Positions 12,352-23,870 of a DNA stretch of 64,000 nt are shown here, one piece after another. Position 1 is the stretch's first letter; each line of letters begins with the position of its first letter. Under the pieces are notes generated by a model. It was not told where the DNA came from. It was given only the letters and a program-made list of their open reading frames with translations, and made no database searches. Both the position numbers and the translations under genes were made by a program. Source of the stretch: Rhinopithecus roxellana (taxonomy: Eukaryota > Chordata > Mammalia > Primates > Cercopithecidae); NCBI RefSeq assembly GCF_007565055.1, contig NC_044549.1, positions 66,740,882 through 66,804,881 on the forward strand, written 5' to 3'.

Positions 12352-12802
12352 GCATGTTTTCTAGGCTGAATTATATCTGCCAAAAAAAAAGTTTAAGTCT
12401 TAACCACCGGTTCTATAAATGTGACCTCTTTTGAAAATAAAGTCTTTGCAGATGTAATCAAGTTAATATAAGGTCCTTAGGGTAGGTCCTAATCCAGTGT
12501 GACTAGCGTCCTTTAAAGATGAGAATGGACTCAAAAACACACAGATGAAAATGCTGCATGAAGACAGACATACAAAGGAAGACAGTCATGTGATAACCAA
12601 GAAGAAGAGATTAAATTTATGTAGCTACAAGCCAAAGAATATTGAAGGTTGCAGCAACCATCAGAAGCCAAGAAAGATCAGTGCCTTGCTGACACATTGA
12701 TTTTGGACTTCTAGACTCCAGAGCTATGAGAGAATACATTTCTGTTGTTTAAGCCATTCAATATGTGGTAGTTAATTATGTGAGCCCTGGGAAACTAATA
12801 CA
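12352..12802 (+). mobile_element. MaLR 5' LTR (MLT1-like)
   Basis: Contains the MLT1-type landmarks in order: GGCTGAATTATATCTGCC, TTTGCAGATGTAATCAAGTT, CCTAATCCAGTGTGACTAG, GACTTCTAGACTCCAGAGC, the TTCTGTTGTTTAAGCCATTC end block and GGAAACTAATACAG. Length is about 450 bp. It is followed directly by MaLR internal sequence and then by a second LTR in the same orientation. Confidence 0.8.
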
Positions 12803-13880
12803 GATTTCGGCACTGGGAGGTAGGATACTGCTGTTACAAATATCTAAAAATGTGCAAGTGGCTTTGGAATTGTGTAGTAAATAGAGTCTGGAAGTGTTTT
12901 TGAAGCATATTCTAGAAAAGTTTAGATTGCTTGAAGAGGCTGTTGATAGAAATCTGGACATTAAAGATGTTTCTGGTGGGGTCTCAGATGGAAATTAAGA
13001 TCATGTTTTGGACACTGGAGAGAAGGCAACCCTACTTATAAAATAATTGAGAGTTTGATGATTTGGAAAATTCTCAGCTATTCATATTTCAAAGAATGGG
13101 AAAGCATGTTCTGGAGAGAAAACACCATATGTGTGTTTTTTTTTGCTACAGAGATTAAGTGTGTGATTCATGGATACAATCAACTATCTCAGTAGAAACA
13201 TTGTCACCTTGGACGAAAGATGATAAGAGATGAGCAAAGGACAGGAAGGCTTTTGGACTTTTGGGTTCCACAAACAGAAAATGGGCAGCTAGAACTACTT
13301 GACTGGCAACCTGAGTTAGCCTTCAAGAAAAAAATAAGAAAAATTTTAAGGGTGGCTCAGATGCCAGTGGGATTTTCAATGTCTGGGAGGGTGGATCAAG
13401 AGGGCAGGGCCACTGCTATTGAATGCCAGAAGGGGATAGGGAGCCATCTCAGTGGGTTCAACGGAAAGAGTCACAGAGAATTATTCTCAGAACTTAAACT
13501 TTAATGGAATTTTCCCTGATAGGTTACAGACTTGCTTGGGACATGTGACTCTTTCTTTCTTTCTTTTTCTTTTTTTTTTTTTTTAATTTCTCCCTTTTGG
13601 AATGGGAATATCTATTCTATGCCACCATTGCATTTTGTAAAAAAGATAATTTGTTTTCTCTATTTCAGAGGTCCACAGGTAAAGAGGAATTTTGCCCCAA
13701 AATGAACCATACCCAGCATCTCATCCATATCTGATTCTGATATTTTAGAAGATGAGATTTGGGACTTGTTGAGTTACTTTTATTGGTAACATTAGGATGG
13801 GTTAAGATTTTGGAGGGTGTTGGGATGGAGTGAATGTATTTTGTATGTGAAAAGGATGTGGGTTGGGAATCTAGCAGGCA
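12803..13880 (+). mobile_element. MaLR internal region
   Basis: Starts with GGCACTGGGAGGTAGGATAC and GTGGCTTTGGAATTG, the usual start of MaLR (THE1/MST/MLT1) interiors. Later landmarks are TTTGGAAAATTCTCAGC, GGGAAAGCATGTTCTGGAG, CAGACTTGCTTGGGACATG and TCTCCCTTTTGGAATGGGAA. MaLR interiors are short and lack an intact gag-pol. The 94-codon frame at 13220-13504 is incidental. At 13551-13584 a CTTT-rich tract replaces the expected sequence. Confidence 0.75.
13551..13584. repeat. (CTTT)n/(T)n tract
   Basis: A pyrimidine-only run, CTTTCTTTCTTTCTTTTT followed by a T run, inside the MaLR interior. Confidence 0.85.
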
Positions 13881-14315
13881 TATTAATATGAGTTGAATTG
13901 TGTGCTCCCCTCAAAAGGATACGTTGATATCCTAACCTCAAGTACCTGTGCATATGACCTTATTTGGAAATAAAGACATTACAGATATAGTTAAGATGAG
14001 GTCATCAGGGTGGACCTAACCAACCCTGATTGGTGTTATTTTAAGAGGCAAATAGACAAATGCATATCGAGGAGAATGCTGTGTGAGGACATGAATACAC
14101 AAAAGGAAGATGACCATGTCACAACAGGAAGAGACTAGGGTTCAGAAGCTGCAATACAAGAAATATCAAGGATTGCCATCTATCACCAGAAGGAGAGACA
14201 GTGTGGTCTTGCCAACATCTTTCTTTTAGACTTCTAGCTCTAGATCTTTGAAAGAATAAATTTCTGTTGTTTTGAGACACCCAGTAGGTGGTCATAATTA
14301 TGGTATCCCTAGTAA
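13881..14315 (+). mobile_element. MaLR 3' LTR (MLT1-like)
   Basis: Repeats the 5' LTR landmarks in order: GAGTTGAATTGTGTGCTCCC, CTTATTTGGAAATAAAGACA, AAGATGAGGTCATCAGGGTG, TAGACTTCTAGCTCTAGATC and AATAAATTTCTGTTGTTTTG. It has the same orientation as 12352-12802 but is clearly diverged from it, as expected for an old insertion. Confidence 0.8.
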
Positions 14316-14357
14316 AAACAAAATATTCTGGATAGTTTGGTAATTCTCATTTATAAA

Positions 14358-14566
14358 ACTATAGGTGAAACCACATCTTTACTAAAAATACAAAAAATTA
14401 GCCGGCTATGGTGGTGGGCGCCTGTAGTCCCAGCTACTTGGGAGGCTGAGGCAGGAGAATGGCATGAACCCAGGAGGCAGATCTTGCAGTGAGCCGAGAT
14501 AGTGCCACTGCACTCCAACCTGGGCGACAGAGCGAGACTCTTTCTCAAAAAAAAAAAAAAAAACTA
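14358..14566 (+). mobile_element. Alu, 5'-truncated
   Basis: Begins inside the left monomer at GGTGAAACC and runs through AAAAATTAGCCGGCTATGG and the right monomer to a poly(A) tail at 14548. AAAACTAT before the element and after the tail looks like a short target duplication. Confidence 0.9.
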
Positions 14567-15164
14567 TTAATACAATGATTATTATTATTATTAATTTGTA
14601 TTGGTGGGAGGATGCTTCTTAGATGGAAAATATGTCTTTAGCTACAATTTAAATTCACTTAATTCTAATTAGTCTGTTAAAATGTTCTATTTATTACATA
14701 TTTGTAATGAATTTGTCATGTCATCTCTTTTCTTTATATATTTATTAGCATAGTATTAGCATAATAATGGCCTTTTTTTGTTCACCAGTCCTTTTAGTTT
14801 ATCCCTCTTTCTCTCCCCTCTCACAATTCCTTAGAGGCAGCAAGGAAAAAGGGGATACTTTTAATACTTCGGCTACAAATTTTTTTAGCTGGATTGCCCA
14901 GGCCTTTAAGCACATTTTTCTACTAATGCCTTATACAGGACTGCAGGCAACAGTATTGCTAAACTGTAGTTTTCAATAATATATATTTTCATTATCCTTT
15001 AAGTCTTTGTGTTCGAGACACTTTAAGGTTTTACTAGCACTTTTCTCAAAATCCTTACAGGTTTTTGAGTTTCTGCCCACTCAATGGTTTCGAAGTCATC
15101 CTCATATCTAAAAATTTTTATCACAGCATTCTACATTTGAGTGCCACAATTTGAATTTGGTCAT
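14567..15164. other. Unassigned sequence
   Basis: A short ATT-rich run at 14578-14596, then no recognisable feature. The 70-codon frame at 14767-14979 has no recognisable domain. Confidence 0.4.
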
Positions 15165-15500
15165 CTGTTGTTGCAGAAACAATTAATCCCAAGCTTAGGC
15201 TCAAACAGCAAACACTTATTATGTCACGAAGTTGCTAGGGCCAGATACCTTACTTTCTTGCCATATGGTCTTCTCCATAGGCTGCCTGACTACCCTCACA
15301 TAGTGGCAGCTAGCTTCCCTCAGGAAGAGCAATCCAAGAGAGTGAGACCCCAGCCTAATCTTGAAAGAGTTGTTCCATTGCCTTTTCTGTATTCTATGGT
15401 CATGCAGACCTACTCTGGTACAACATGAGACACTTTACAAGGGTCTGAACACAAGGAGATGGGGGTAATTGGGAGCATCTTGGAGGTTAGCTTCCACAGT
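15165..15500 (-). mobile_element. Probable degenerate MLT1-type LTR, antisense
   Basis: Landmarks CATCTGTTGTTGCAGAAACA, GGCAGCTAGCTTCCCTCAGG, TTGCCTTTTCTGTATTCTAT and GGGAGCATCTTGGAGGTTAG, in that order, match an old LTR-type repeat read in reverse. I cannot name the subfamily. The 95-codon frame across it is incidental. Confidence 0.5.
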
Positions 15501-18220
15501 TATTAAGGCATAATCTCCATCATACAACATGTGGAGTGGGCTTTGCAGAGCGTATCGACATACATTCTGCTGGATCTTCATCTAATGGTCAATTGAAATG
15601 GACATACTGGAATTTATTATAAAATAGGGATTTTTAAATGATTTGCTACACAGGTCAGTTACCTGTAATGAAAAACTAACAAATTATTTTTAAAAATTGG
15701 ATCAGTATGAGGTTCACCTATAGTATATTCACACTATCCTGGCCCCTGAGAGTAATATTATAATAAAACTCATTTTTATAAGTGGCATTGTCCTAGTCTT
15801 GGTATCAAATGGAGCATAAATGGATTGAAGTGCTCATTTGACCTAATAATGTAGCGAGGTTATTTCAATTAGAGTCACCCAGCTACTAGTAATCTGACTA
15901 TATTATTGGAGCAGTTCCTTTAAACTACTGACCAAGTCTTGCCTGGCTCAGCAGGCCACATCTAGTGTGATTACCTCCTAACGTGTTACAACACTTAGGG
16001 ATTCTATAAAACAATCTTAACAGGATGTAGACATACCACTTCTATAAAATGAACTGACATGAAGTTAATTCTTTAATGCATTTCATTAAGAGAAAAGTGT
16101 TTACTTTCATCTCTGCAAACAATTCCCTCATTAATCTGGGAAACATTACCTGAGAATGCTATTGAAGTCAATGAAATCAAATAAAATAATGACAGGTACT
16201 GACGGGAATGCAACAAATTCTACTCCAAAATATATTCCCCTATTAGAGCTGTTGTAAACCACGCTTGAATTTGGCTACCTTGGCAGAAGATTTAAAAAGA
16301 CAAGACACATTCACAGCTGTGTAATTGGAGGAGACTAACACCAGCAATTAGTTGTAGAGTAGGTGTTACTTCTATGTTAGCATCTATTTTCAGTTTTTTA
16401 TGTTTTGCTTTATTTCCTGTTTCTTGCTGTCTATTAAGAATTTCCAGACAAACTTTGAGAGTCTGGGCTCATGTTTAACAAAATCCCAGAATACTGAGAT
16501 GAGGAGGACGTTTAACCTAGTGTTGCCAATTCCTGTTTAGACTTGTTTCCCTTCAAAGCAACTAATATTTACTTCTGGAATTTGATTTTGAGTCTAAACT
16601 TATGAAACTTTAGTGACAGAACTCATTGCTTTTTGAAGGAATACCTTCTACAAAAAGTTCATTTGTTCAGTTGGAAGGTTCCTTGTCATATCAAGCTTGT
16701 TTATCCACTTAAAGTTTTCACATGTTGACATAAACTCTACCTTTGGCAATATTTAGCACAAGTCTCATTTCTCTTCAGCAAAAAAGACTCTTAAAAATAT
16801 TTATGATAGACCCTTTTGTATTTTTGTTGCTAAGTGGAATCACCTCATAAAGCTGAATGATAGTATTACTGAGTATCCTGAGATGGGCTTGTCATCATAG
16901 TTTTCTTTCTGTGTGCCCTTACGACATCAAGATTGTGCATGATTGCTGTGTATTTCCAGCTCATGAGAGATTTGGTCTTGCTTCTCATTGACATGGAAGG
17001 TTAGCCTCAGTCAAAAGAGTTCAATAGTCTTCCCCAGCAGTGTACTTCTTGACTCATAGTGACACAACAGGATCGGTAAATGAAATAATCTTGAGAGTCT
17101 GTATGCTAATATAAAACTAGTGAGGGCAGACATTGCTTTAAAGACTCATAAAATTAAAAATCAAGAGAAAGGGCAAATCCAATGTGAAAAATATTGTTTC
17201 TTAAGGAACTGACACATCCAGGATGATGTCAAAGCGAGAGACAGAGAATAAAGAGGGGAAACCTTTAAGTCAGGAATATAACATGGTATGTGATTTGAAG
17301 CATTTACTGAATGCTAAGGCTATGCATGTTTGAGTAGTACTCTGGAATGTTGGGGGAGGGAATCATTTTTAATACTAGAATGAGAACCTGGGAAGTAGGG
17401 TACCCCAATACATGTTGAATTGATTCAAGATTCAATTCATGGGGATTTATTGATTTTCTGTATTGAGGCAGGCAATGTTTTGGGTACAGAATCCACAGTT
17501 ATAGACGGTGAGATACAAACTTACAATGCTATTAAAGTTGTGTGGCAATACACTGAACATAAATAAGACATCATATGCTGCTTTTGAAGTTGTAAAAAGT
17601 TTGCATCTGGATTATTGATTCTACAGTATATTTTCCAATAGAAGCTATAAAAATATTATGGTGCTATTTTTATTGTGTACAATTTTTATGGCTTAGCACC
17701 AATGAGAAATTGTATTTGCCAAATTTTCTACAGTTTAAATACAATTAAAAATCTTAAGTTATAGTTTACTTGCTGTGGTTGGTTCTCTTTCAGTTTCTTT
17801 GCTTTCCCTGAAATTTTAGATATCAGTGTAAGGAAAAATGAGTGAGAGTGCCATAGAAATTCAGAGCTTTTTACATAGTCCAACTCAGTATAGTCAGGGT
17901 AACAGTATCAGTGGGCTTTGTAAATAAAAATTGCTGTGGGAAAATTTCTCAGGGACTCTAGTAGTGAGATGAAGCCCCTAGGTTCATACTGTGGAACTGA
18001 AGGCAAGTCACTGAAATTAAAGCATTTTGTAAGCATTAAATACTAATCATAAGTAGAAAATGATCATATATTTTTAAAAGAAAAAATAATGTGTACATAG
18101 AAAAGGATTTTTTAATCAACTGGGCTTTTAGATGTTACTAGTAATTGCTAAATAATATTCCAGACTCCTCTTTATAAAATCATATAGTACTAGAGTTTCA
18201 GAAATGTGGAATAAACATAT
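15501..18220. other. Unassigned sequence, no gene seen
   Basis: About 2.7 kb of AT-rich sequence with no open frame above the reporting length and no repeat I can name. Old, highly diverged repeats could be missed by eye. Confidence 0.45.
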
Positions 18221-18559
18221 TTTCTCTATTTGCTCCTGCTAAGTACAGCTAAAAGCCCTAAATACTATATATAAAATGAACATAAGAAGAGTGAAAGGTA
18301 AAAGGAGGAAGGCAGACTGGCTAAAGGCCTTAGAACCCAAACACTAACATAATAGGGTGCTCTCTGGGTTTTCCTTTTTCACTCAGATCACAAACTTAAG
18401 CCAGAAACCCAGAAATACCAATAGGTGTAGATAAACAATACACAACAAAAAACTCTAAACAAAGCTCTAATCTCTCTAGCCAAAAGATAAAGAAAAAATA
18501 AATACAGTGAGACAGAGATCTGTTAGATAATAGCTGCTTTACTCCAGCCAAACACCACT
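18221..18559 (+). mobile_element. Old L1 5'-region fragment, left of a young L1 insertion
   Basis: Low-complexity, A-rich sequence with GAACCCAAACACTAACATAA and CAAAGCTCTAATCTCTCTAG resembles L1M-type 5' sequence in sense orientation. It continues as the old L1 beyond 21101. The assignment rests partly on that continuity. Confidence 0.5.
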
Positions 18560-18588
18560 AAAAAGACAGAACCAAAGACAAGAACCAC

Positions 18589-20634
18589 ATGATTGTCTCA
18601 ATAGATGCAGAAAAGGCTTTTGACAAAATTCAACAGCCCTTCATGCTAAAAACGCTCAATAAATTCGGTATTGATGGAACGTACCTCAAAATAATAAGAG
18701 CTATTTATGACAAACCCACAGCTAATATCATACTGAATGGGCAAAAACTGGAAAAATTCCCTTTGAAAACTGGCACAAGACAGGGATGCCCTCTCTCACC
18801 ACTCCTATTCAACATAGTGTTGGAAGTTCTGGCTAGGGCAATCAGGCAAGAGAAAGAAATCAAGGGTATCCAGTTAGGAAAAGAAGAAGTCAAATTGTCC
18901 CTGTTTGCAGATGACATGATTGTATATTTAGAAAACCCCATCGTCTCAGCCCAAAATCTCCTTAAGCTGATAAGCAACTTCAGCAAAGTCTCAGGATACA
19001 AAATTAATGTGCAAAAATCACAAGCATTCTTATACACCAGCAACAGACAAGCAGAGAGCCAAATCAGGAATGAACTTCCATTCACAATTGCTTCAAAGAG
19101 AATAAAATACCTAGGAATCCAGCTTACAAGGGATGTAAAGGACCTCTTCAAGGAGAACTACAAACCACTGCTCAGTGAAATCAAAGAGGACACAAACAAA
19201 TGGAAGAACATACCATGCTCATGGATAGGAAGAATCAATATCGTGAAAATGGCCATACTCCCCAAGGTTATTTATAGATTCAATGCCATCCCCATCAAGC
19301 TACCAATGACTTTCTTCACAGAACTGGAAAAAACTGCTTTAAAGTTCATATGGAACCAAAAAAGAGCCCGCATCGCCAAGACAATCCTAAGTCAAAAGGA
19401 CAAAGCTGGAGGCGTCACGCTACCTGACTTCAAACTATACTACAAGGCTACAGTAACCAAAACAGCATGGTACTGGTACCAAAACAGAGATATAGACCAA
19501 TGGAACAGAACAGAGTCCTCAGAAATAATACCGCACATCTACAGCCATCTGATCTTTGACAAACCTGAGAGAAACAAGAAATGGGGAAAGGATTCCCTAT
19601 TTAATAAATGGTGCTGGGAAAATTGGCTAGCCATAAGTAGAAAGCTGAAACTGGATCCTTTCCTTACCCCTTATACGAAGATTAATTCAAGATGGATTAG
19701 AGACTTAAATGTTAGACCTAATACCATAAAAACCCTAGAAGAAAATCTAGGTAGTACCATTCAGGACATAGGCTTGGGCAAGGACTTCATGTCTAAAACA
19801 CCAAAAGCAACGGCAGCAAAAGCCATAATTGACAAATGGGATCTAATTAAACTAAAGAGCTTTTGCACAGCAAAAGAAACTACCATCAGAGTGAACAGGC
19901 AACCTACAGAATGGGAGAAAATTTTTGCAACCTACTCATCTGACAAAGGGCTAATATCCAGAATCTACAAAGAACTCAAACAAATATACGAGAAAAAAAC
20001 AAACAACCCCATCAAAAAGTGGGGAAAGGATATGAACAGACATTTCTCAAAAGAAGATATTCATACAGCCAACAGACACATGAAAAAATGCTCATCATCA
20101 CTGGCCATCAGAGAAATGCAAATCAAAACCACAATGAGATACCATCTCACACCAGTTAGAATGGCAATCATTAAGAAGTCAGGAAACAACAGGTGTTGGA
20201 GAGGATGTGGAGAAATAGGAACACTTTTACACTGTTGGTGGGATTGTAAACTAGTTCAACCATTATGGAAAAGAGTATGGCAATTCCTCAAGGATTTAGA
20301 ACTAGATGTACCATATGACCCAGCCATCCCACTACTGGGTATATACCCAAAGGATTATAAATTAGTCTACTACAAAGACACATGTACACGTATGTTTATT
20401 GCGGCACTATTCACAATAGCAAAGACTTGGAATCAACCCAAATGTCCATCTGTGACAGACTGGATTAAGAAAATGTGGCACATATACACCATGGAATACT
20501 ATGCAGCCATAAAAAAGGATGAGTTTGCGTCCTTTGTAGGGACATGGATGCAGCTGGAAACCATCATTCTTAGCAAACTATCACAAGAAGAGAAAACCAA
20601 ACACCGCATGTTCTCACTCATAGGTGGGAACTGA
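18589..20634 (+). pseudogene. L1 ORF2 C-terminal half, 681 codons uninterrupted
   Basis: This is part of the LINE-1 ORF2 protein, which nicks DNA and reverse-transcribes its own RNA at the nick. The fragment starts within the reverse-transcriptase fingers/palm at DHMIVSIDAEKAFDK-type sequence; the first Met is only the first one after truncation. The catalytic FADD is at residues 106-109, and the cysteine-rich C-terminal motif C536-x3-C540-x7-H548-x4-C553 is present. The family protein is about 1275 residues, so roughly the N-terminal 590, including the whole endonuclease, are missing. There is no promoter or ORF1. Having no stop over 2 kb marks a recent insertion. The minus-strand frame at 18705-19151 is its shadow. 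I call it a pseudogene because of the 5' truncation. Confidence 0.93.
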
Positions 20635-20689
20635 ACAATGAGATCACTTGGACTCGGGAAGGGGAACATCACACACTGGGGTCTATCAT

Positions 20690-20725
20690 GGGGAGGGGGG
20701 AGGGGGGAGGGGGGAGGAGGGAGGG
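20690..20725 (+). repeat. G-rich L1 3'UTR tract (G-quadruplex-type)
   Basis: Repeated GGGGGGA units, at least four runs of three or more G on the plus strand. A known feature of primate L1 3'UTRs. The second young L1 has the same tract 6 bp shorter at about 45285-45313. Confidence 0.8.
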
Positions 20726-20891
20726 ATTGCATTGGGGAGTTATACATGATATAAATGATGAATTGATGGGTGCTGACGAGTTGATGGGTGCAGCACACCA
20801 ACATGGCATAAGTATACATATGTAACAAACCTGCACGTTATGCACATGTACCCTAGAACTTAAAGTATAATAAAAAAAAAAAAAAAAAAAA

Positions 20892-21058
20892 TTACAACAG
20901 GAAGAGAGAAGTTAAATGAATTTCTCAAGGCCATCACCCATAAGTGGTAGATCTTGTATTCAAACCCAGGCTTGACTGACTCTAAAGTTTCTTAACTTTT
21001 CACAAACCACATTGCCTATTGTATAAATTCTCTTCACCCTAATAAAGCTTGCCAAATA

Positions 21059-21060
<2 letters not shown>
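20892..21060 (+). mobile_element. 3'-transduced flanking segment carried by the L1
   Basis: 169 bp between the L1's own poly(A) and a second, 38-nt poly(A). It has no L1 similarity and ends with AATAAA at 21041-21046, 14 nt before the tail. This is what read-through transcription past a weak L1 signal to a downstream genomic signal would give. The matching direct repeat lies outside the second tail, so the segment belongs to the insertion. Its unique sequence should identify the source locus. Confidence 0.8.
21041..21046 (+). terminator. Poly(A) signal used for the transduced transcript
   Basis: AATAAA 14 nt before the 38-A tail that starts at 21061. Spacing fits cleavage and polyadenylation of the read-through L1 transcript. 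Confidence 0.75.

Positions 21061-21098
<38 letters not shown>
21061..21098 (+). repeat. Long pure poly(A) tail
   Basis: 38 uninterrupted A residues followed by GATCATAG. A long pure tail indicates a young insertion, because such tails erode. Confidence 0.95.
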
Positions 21099-21100
<2 letters not shown>

Positions 21101-22260
21101 TCATAGTCCCATACTAATCAGCAGAAGCCAAGTGGGGAGCTAAATTTTCCTGCTTCCAAGGGTATAAGAAGATACTCCAATACCCTATCATGACCATGTC
21201 AGAGAAGGTAGAGTAGGAACCTGGATCTCTCACTCCTTTCAGGCAATAAGCTCCCTTCTTCCACTGCAGGATCAATAGAGACAACATGTGGAGCCTGGAC
21301 TTCCACTCCAGTCGTACAGTAATGATATTCTCCTCCCTGTTTCCACTGGGTGATATCAGAACAGACTTAGTGGAAAGTCAGGACTTCTACCACCAAACAC
21401 ACATTTTAGAACAAGAAACTAAGACATATTTTTGAACTTGAAAATATTACAACTGAGACAAACAAAACCTAAAACTCAACTTTCTGTGGGCGAGTTCAGT
21501 AGCAGAATGAAGAGTACTAGGGGAAAAAAAAATAGAAACCTTGAAGCTCTCTGATAGCATCTTCAGAGACAAAAGAATTACACTTCTAAACAACAGAAAG
21601 ACTGAAAAAATAAAGCAAAAATAGAATAACAAAACCTAAATCCTCAAGAACATCTGGGAGTATAACAAGGGATCTAACATTTATGTCATTGGAGTCTCAG
21701 AAAAATAGGAGAATGAGGCTATAAGAATATTCAAAGTAATGTTGGCTAAAAAGTTGGAAATTTGGATAAAAGGCTAAACCCTTCAGATTTAAGAAACTGG
21801 GCAAACTCCAAGTAGGAAAAATCCATAGAAATCTGCACCAAGATGTCTTGGAGTTAAATTTCTGAAAACTATATCATCAAAAACAATTTGAAAGGAGATG
21901 ACTAACACTTTCTCTACACAAGAAAGATAATTTTAATGATAGAGGTTTTCTAATCAGAATCCATAGAGACTAAAAGGAAATGATACAATACTTTTTAAGT
22001 ACTGAAAGAAAAGAACTGTCAACCCAGAATTCTATAATCAGATAAAAATCCCTCAAGAATGATGAATCAAGATAGTCTCTGATGAAGGAAAGCTAACAGA
22101 ATTTCTCACCAGTAGATCTATCCAAAAAGGCTTAAGAGAGTTCTCAAGAAGAAAAAGAAATGTTAAAAAAAAAAAAAATCTTGGGACCTTAGGACAGAAG
22201 AACAACAAAGAACAAAAACACTCTGGGTAAACACAGAAAAATTCCCCACTCCTCTTGATT
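21101..22260 (+). mobile_element. Old L1 5'/ORF1-region sequence, right of the young L1
   Basis: In sense orientation: AGCAGAAGCCAAGTGGGGAG, a TTGGAGTCTCAGAAAAATAG block, AAGAACTGTCAACCCAGAAT, TCTATAATCAGATAAAAATC, TCCCTCAAGAATGATGAATC and ACAGAATTTCTCACCAGTAG. These are the conserved landmarks of the ORF1/5' part of old mammalian L1s (L1M or HAL1). Frames are broken. Confidence 0.65.
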
Positions 22261-22833
22261 TTTCTAAATCATGTTTGATGTTTGAAGATAAAGTTTTAAC
22301 ACTGTATGCTATAGTTCTGCAAAATAAAAACAATCAAACAAAAAAAGCCACTACCAACCAAAACCAAAACACCCTAACCACAACGCTGCAGTTGAGTGTC
22401 AGTAAAAGTAATGTTCTGTTGCAACCAGATATTAAATGTTTGACTCTCCATGGTGACTTTCCATGGATTTGGACAAGAAAATGAAACATTCTTCAAAAAA
22501 CATTCATGTTGTATACTTAAAGTGTAAATTTTTCTATTTAAAGGTAGCAATATCTGGTATGGGAGAGGATAGAAAAGCAGAAATGACATATTTTATTCTC
22601 TGAAGGAGGTAAATAAGAACAAACCATAAATACATTGAGAAGTATAAATACTAAATGATGTAGTTCATACTCAAGTGTTGGAAAAGAATAGATTAAGACA
22701 CAAACATGAAGGATTTAGGCTGAACTTTGAAGGATGGTAAAGACTTACAGACAATGCACAGTGGGAGAAAGGACACAGAAATAATTATGGGCATAGAAGC
22801 AACCAGGCTGAGATCCTTGATGTTGGAGTGTTG
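22261..22833. other. Unassigned sequence
   Basis: A-rich tract at 22320-22380 with CAAAACACC units, then no recognisable feature. The frames at 22275-22484 and 22374-22589 overlap on opposite strands and have no recognisable domain. Confidence 0.4.
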
Positions 22834-23262
22834 TATTAGTTTTCTACAGCTGCTGTAGGAATTACCACAAACTGTATGACTTGAAAGGACAGAAATTTAT
22901 TTTCTCATAGTTGTAGAGACAAGATGTCTGAAGTTCGGTGTTGACAGAACCATGCTCCTTCTGAAGTTCTAGGAGATGGTCCTTCCTTTTCTCTCCCACG
23001 CTTCTTGGCTCTCCTTGCTTTGAGGCAATATCAACTCCAATCTCTGCATCCATCTCCACATGTCTTTTTCCCTCTGTGGATCTCTGTGTCCAAATGTCCT
23101 CTTCTTACAAAGAGAACATTAGTCATTGGATTACGGGCCGATCTAATCCAGTGTGACCTCATCTTAACTTGACTTTATTTACAGAGATGCTGTTTCCAAA
23201 TTAGTCACAGTCACAGGTACTGAGGTTTAGAATTTCGCATGTTTTTCAAGCACTAGTCACAT
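22834..23262 (-). mobile_element. MLT1-type MaLR LTR, antisense
   Basis: Reads in reverse: TGTATTAGTTTTCTACAGCT, TTACCACAAACTGTATGACT, ACAGAAATTTATTTTCTCAT, CTGCATCCATCTCCACATG, CTAATCCAGTGTGACCTCAT and a GCTGTTTCCAAATTAGTCAC block. Same broad family as 12352-12802, opposite orientation. Solo LTR. Confidence 0.8.
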
Positions 23263-23639
23263 TTCTCAACTTGAAGATGTGAAAAGTAGTACTTTAGGTG
23301 GATTCGAATTTTGTGGAGCCTTAGAAACTATACAATATTTGCATTTGATAAAGAGCCATGAAACTGATTCAAAACCAACCCAGTATTTTATAAACTCTTT
23401 CTCATTGTAAATATAGACACATACAAATAGAAGATCATTTCTAGCAGAATTATTGATAGTAAATTTGTAATCAAACATTTGTAATGAAATATCACATCAA
23501 ACTAGGAACCAGGAATCTTCATTTCTAATTCTGTCACCATTTCTACTATGCCCTGTGACCTTAAGATACACCTTAGCACCAATATGGTATTATTTTTTAC
23601 CATCTATAATATAGATAAATTTCTCAGCTTCATAATAAT
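23263..23639. other. Unassigned sequence
   Basis: No repeat or exon recognised. Confidence 0.4.
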
Positions 23640-23870
23640 AAAAATGTTTATTGCATGCTATGTGTCAAGCAGTAATACATATGCTGAACTATTTACATGA
23701 ATTATCTCACTTAATAGTTAAAATATCCCTATGATTTAAATCATATTATCCTTATTTTTTAGGTGATAACTGAAACCCAAACAGAGCTTTGAAAACTGCC
23801 CCAGTCAAAGGGGTGGTATAAAGATTCCAACCTATATTTATCTTAGTCAACAGCTAGGTTCATAGCCACT
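23640..23870 (+). mobile_element. MIR (mammalian-wide SINE)
   Basis: TGCTATGTGTCAAGCAGTAA, GAATTATCTCACTTAATAGT, TATTATCCTTATTTTTTAGG, a GGTGATAACTGAAACCCAAA block and CTGCCCCAGTCAAAGG follow the MIR core in order, with old-element divergence. Confidence 0.75.

Larger units (their letters stand above)
18560..21100 (+). mobile_element. Young L1 (L1RS-like), 5'-truncated, with 3' transduction
   Basis: One insertion bounded by AAAAAGA at 18560-18566 and at 21094-21100. Order of parts: L1 body from 18567, starting within the ORF2 reverse-transcriptase region (CAGAACCAAAGACAAGAACC); ORF2 stop at 20634; L1 3'UTR with a G-rich tract; internal poly(A) at 20872-20891; 169 bp of non-L1 sequence; a second poly(A) at 21061-21098. 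The endonuclease half of ORF2, ORF1 and the promoter are absent, so it cannot move on its own. The 3'UTR variant with GATGGGTGCTGACGAGTTG marks an Old World monkey L1 lineage. Confidence 0.9.

Noticed and set aside
18705..19151. 148-codon minus-strand open frame
   Set aside because: Lies entirely antisense to the L1 reverse-transcriptase coding sequence, which is conserved and open.
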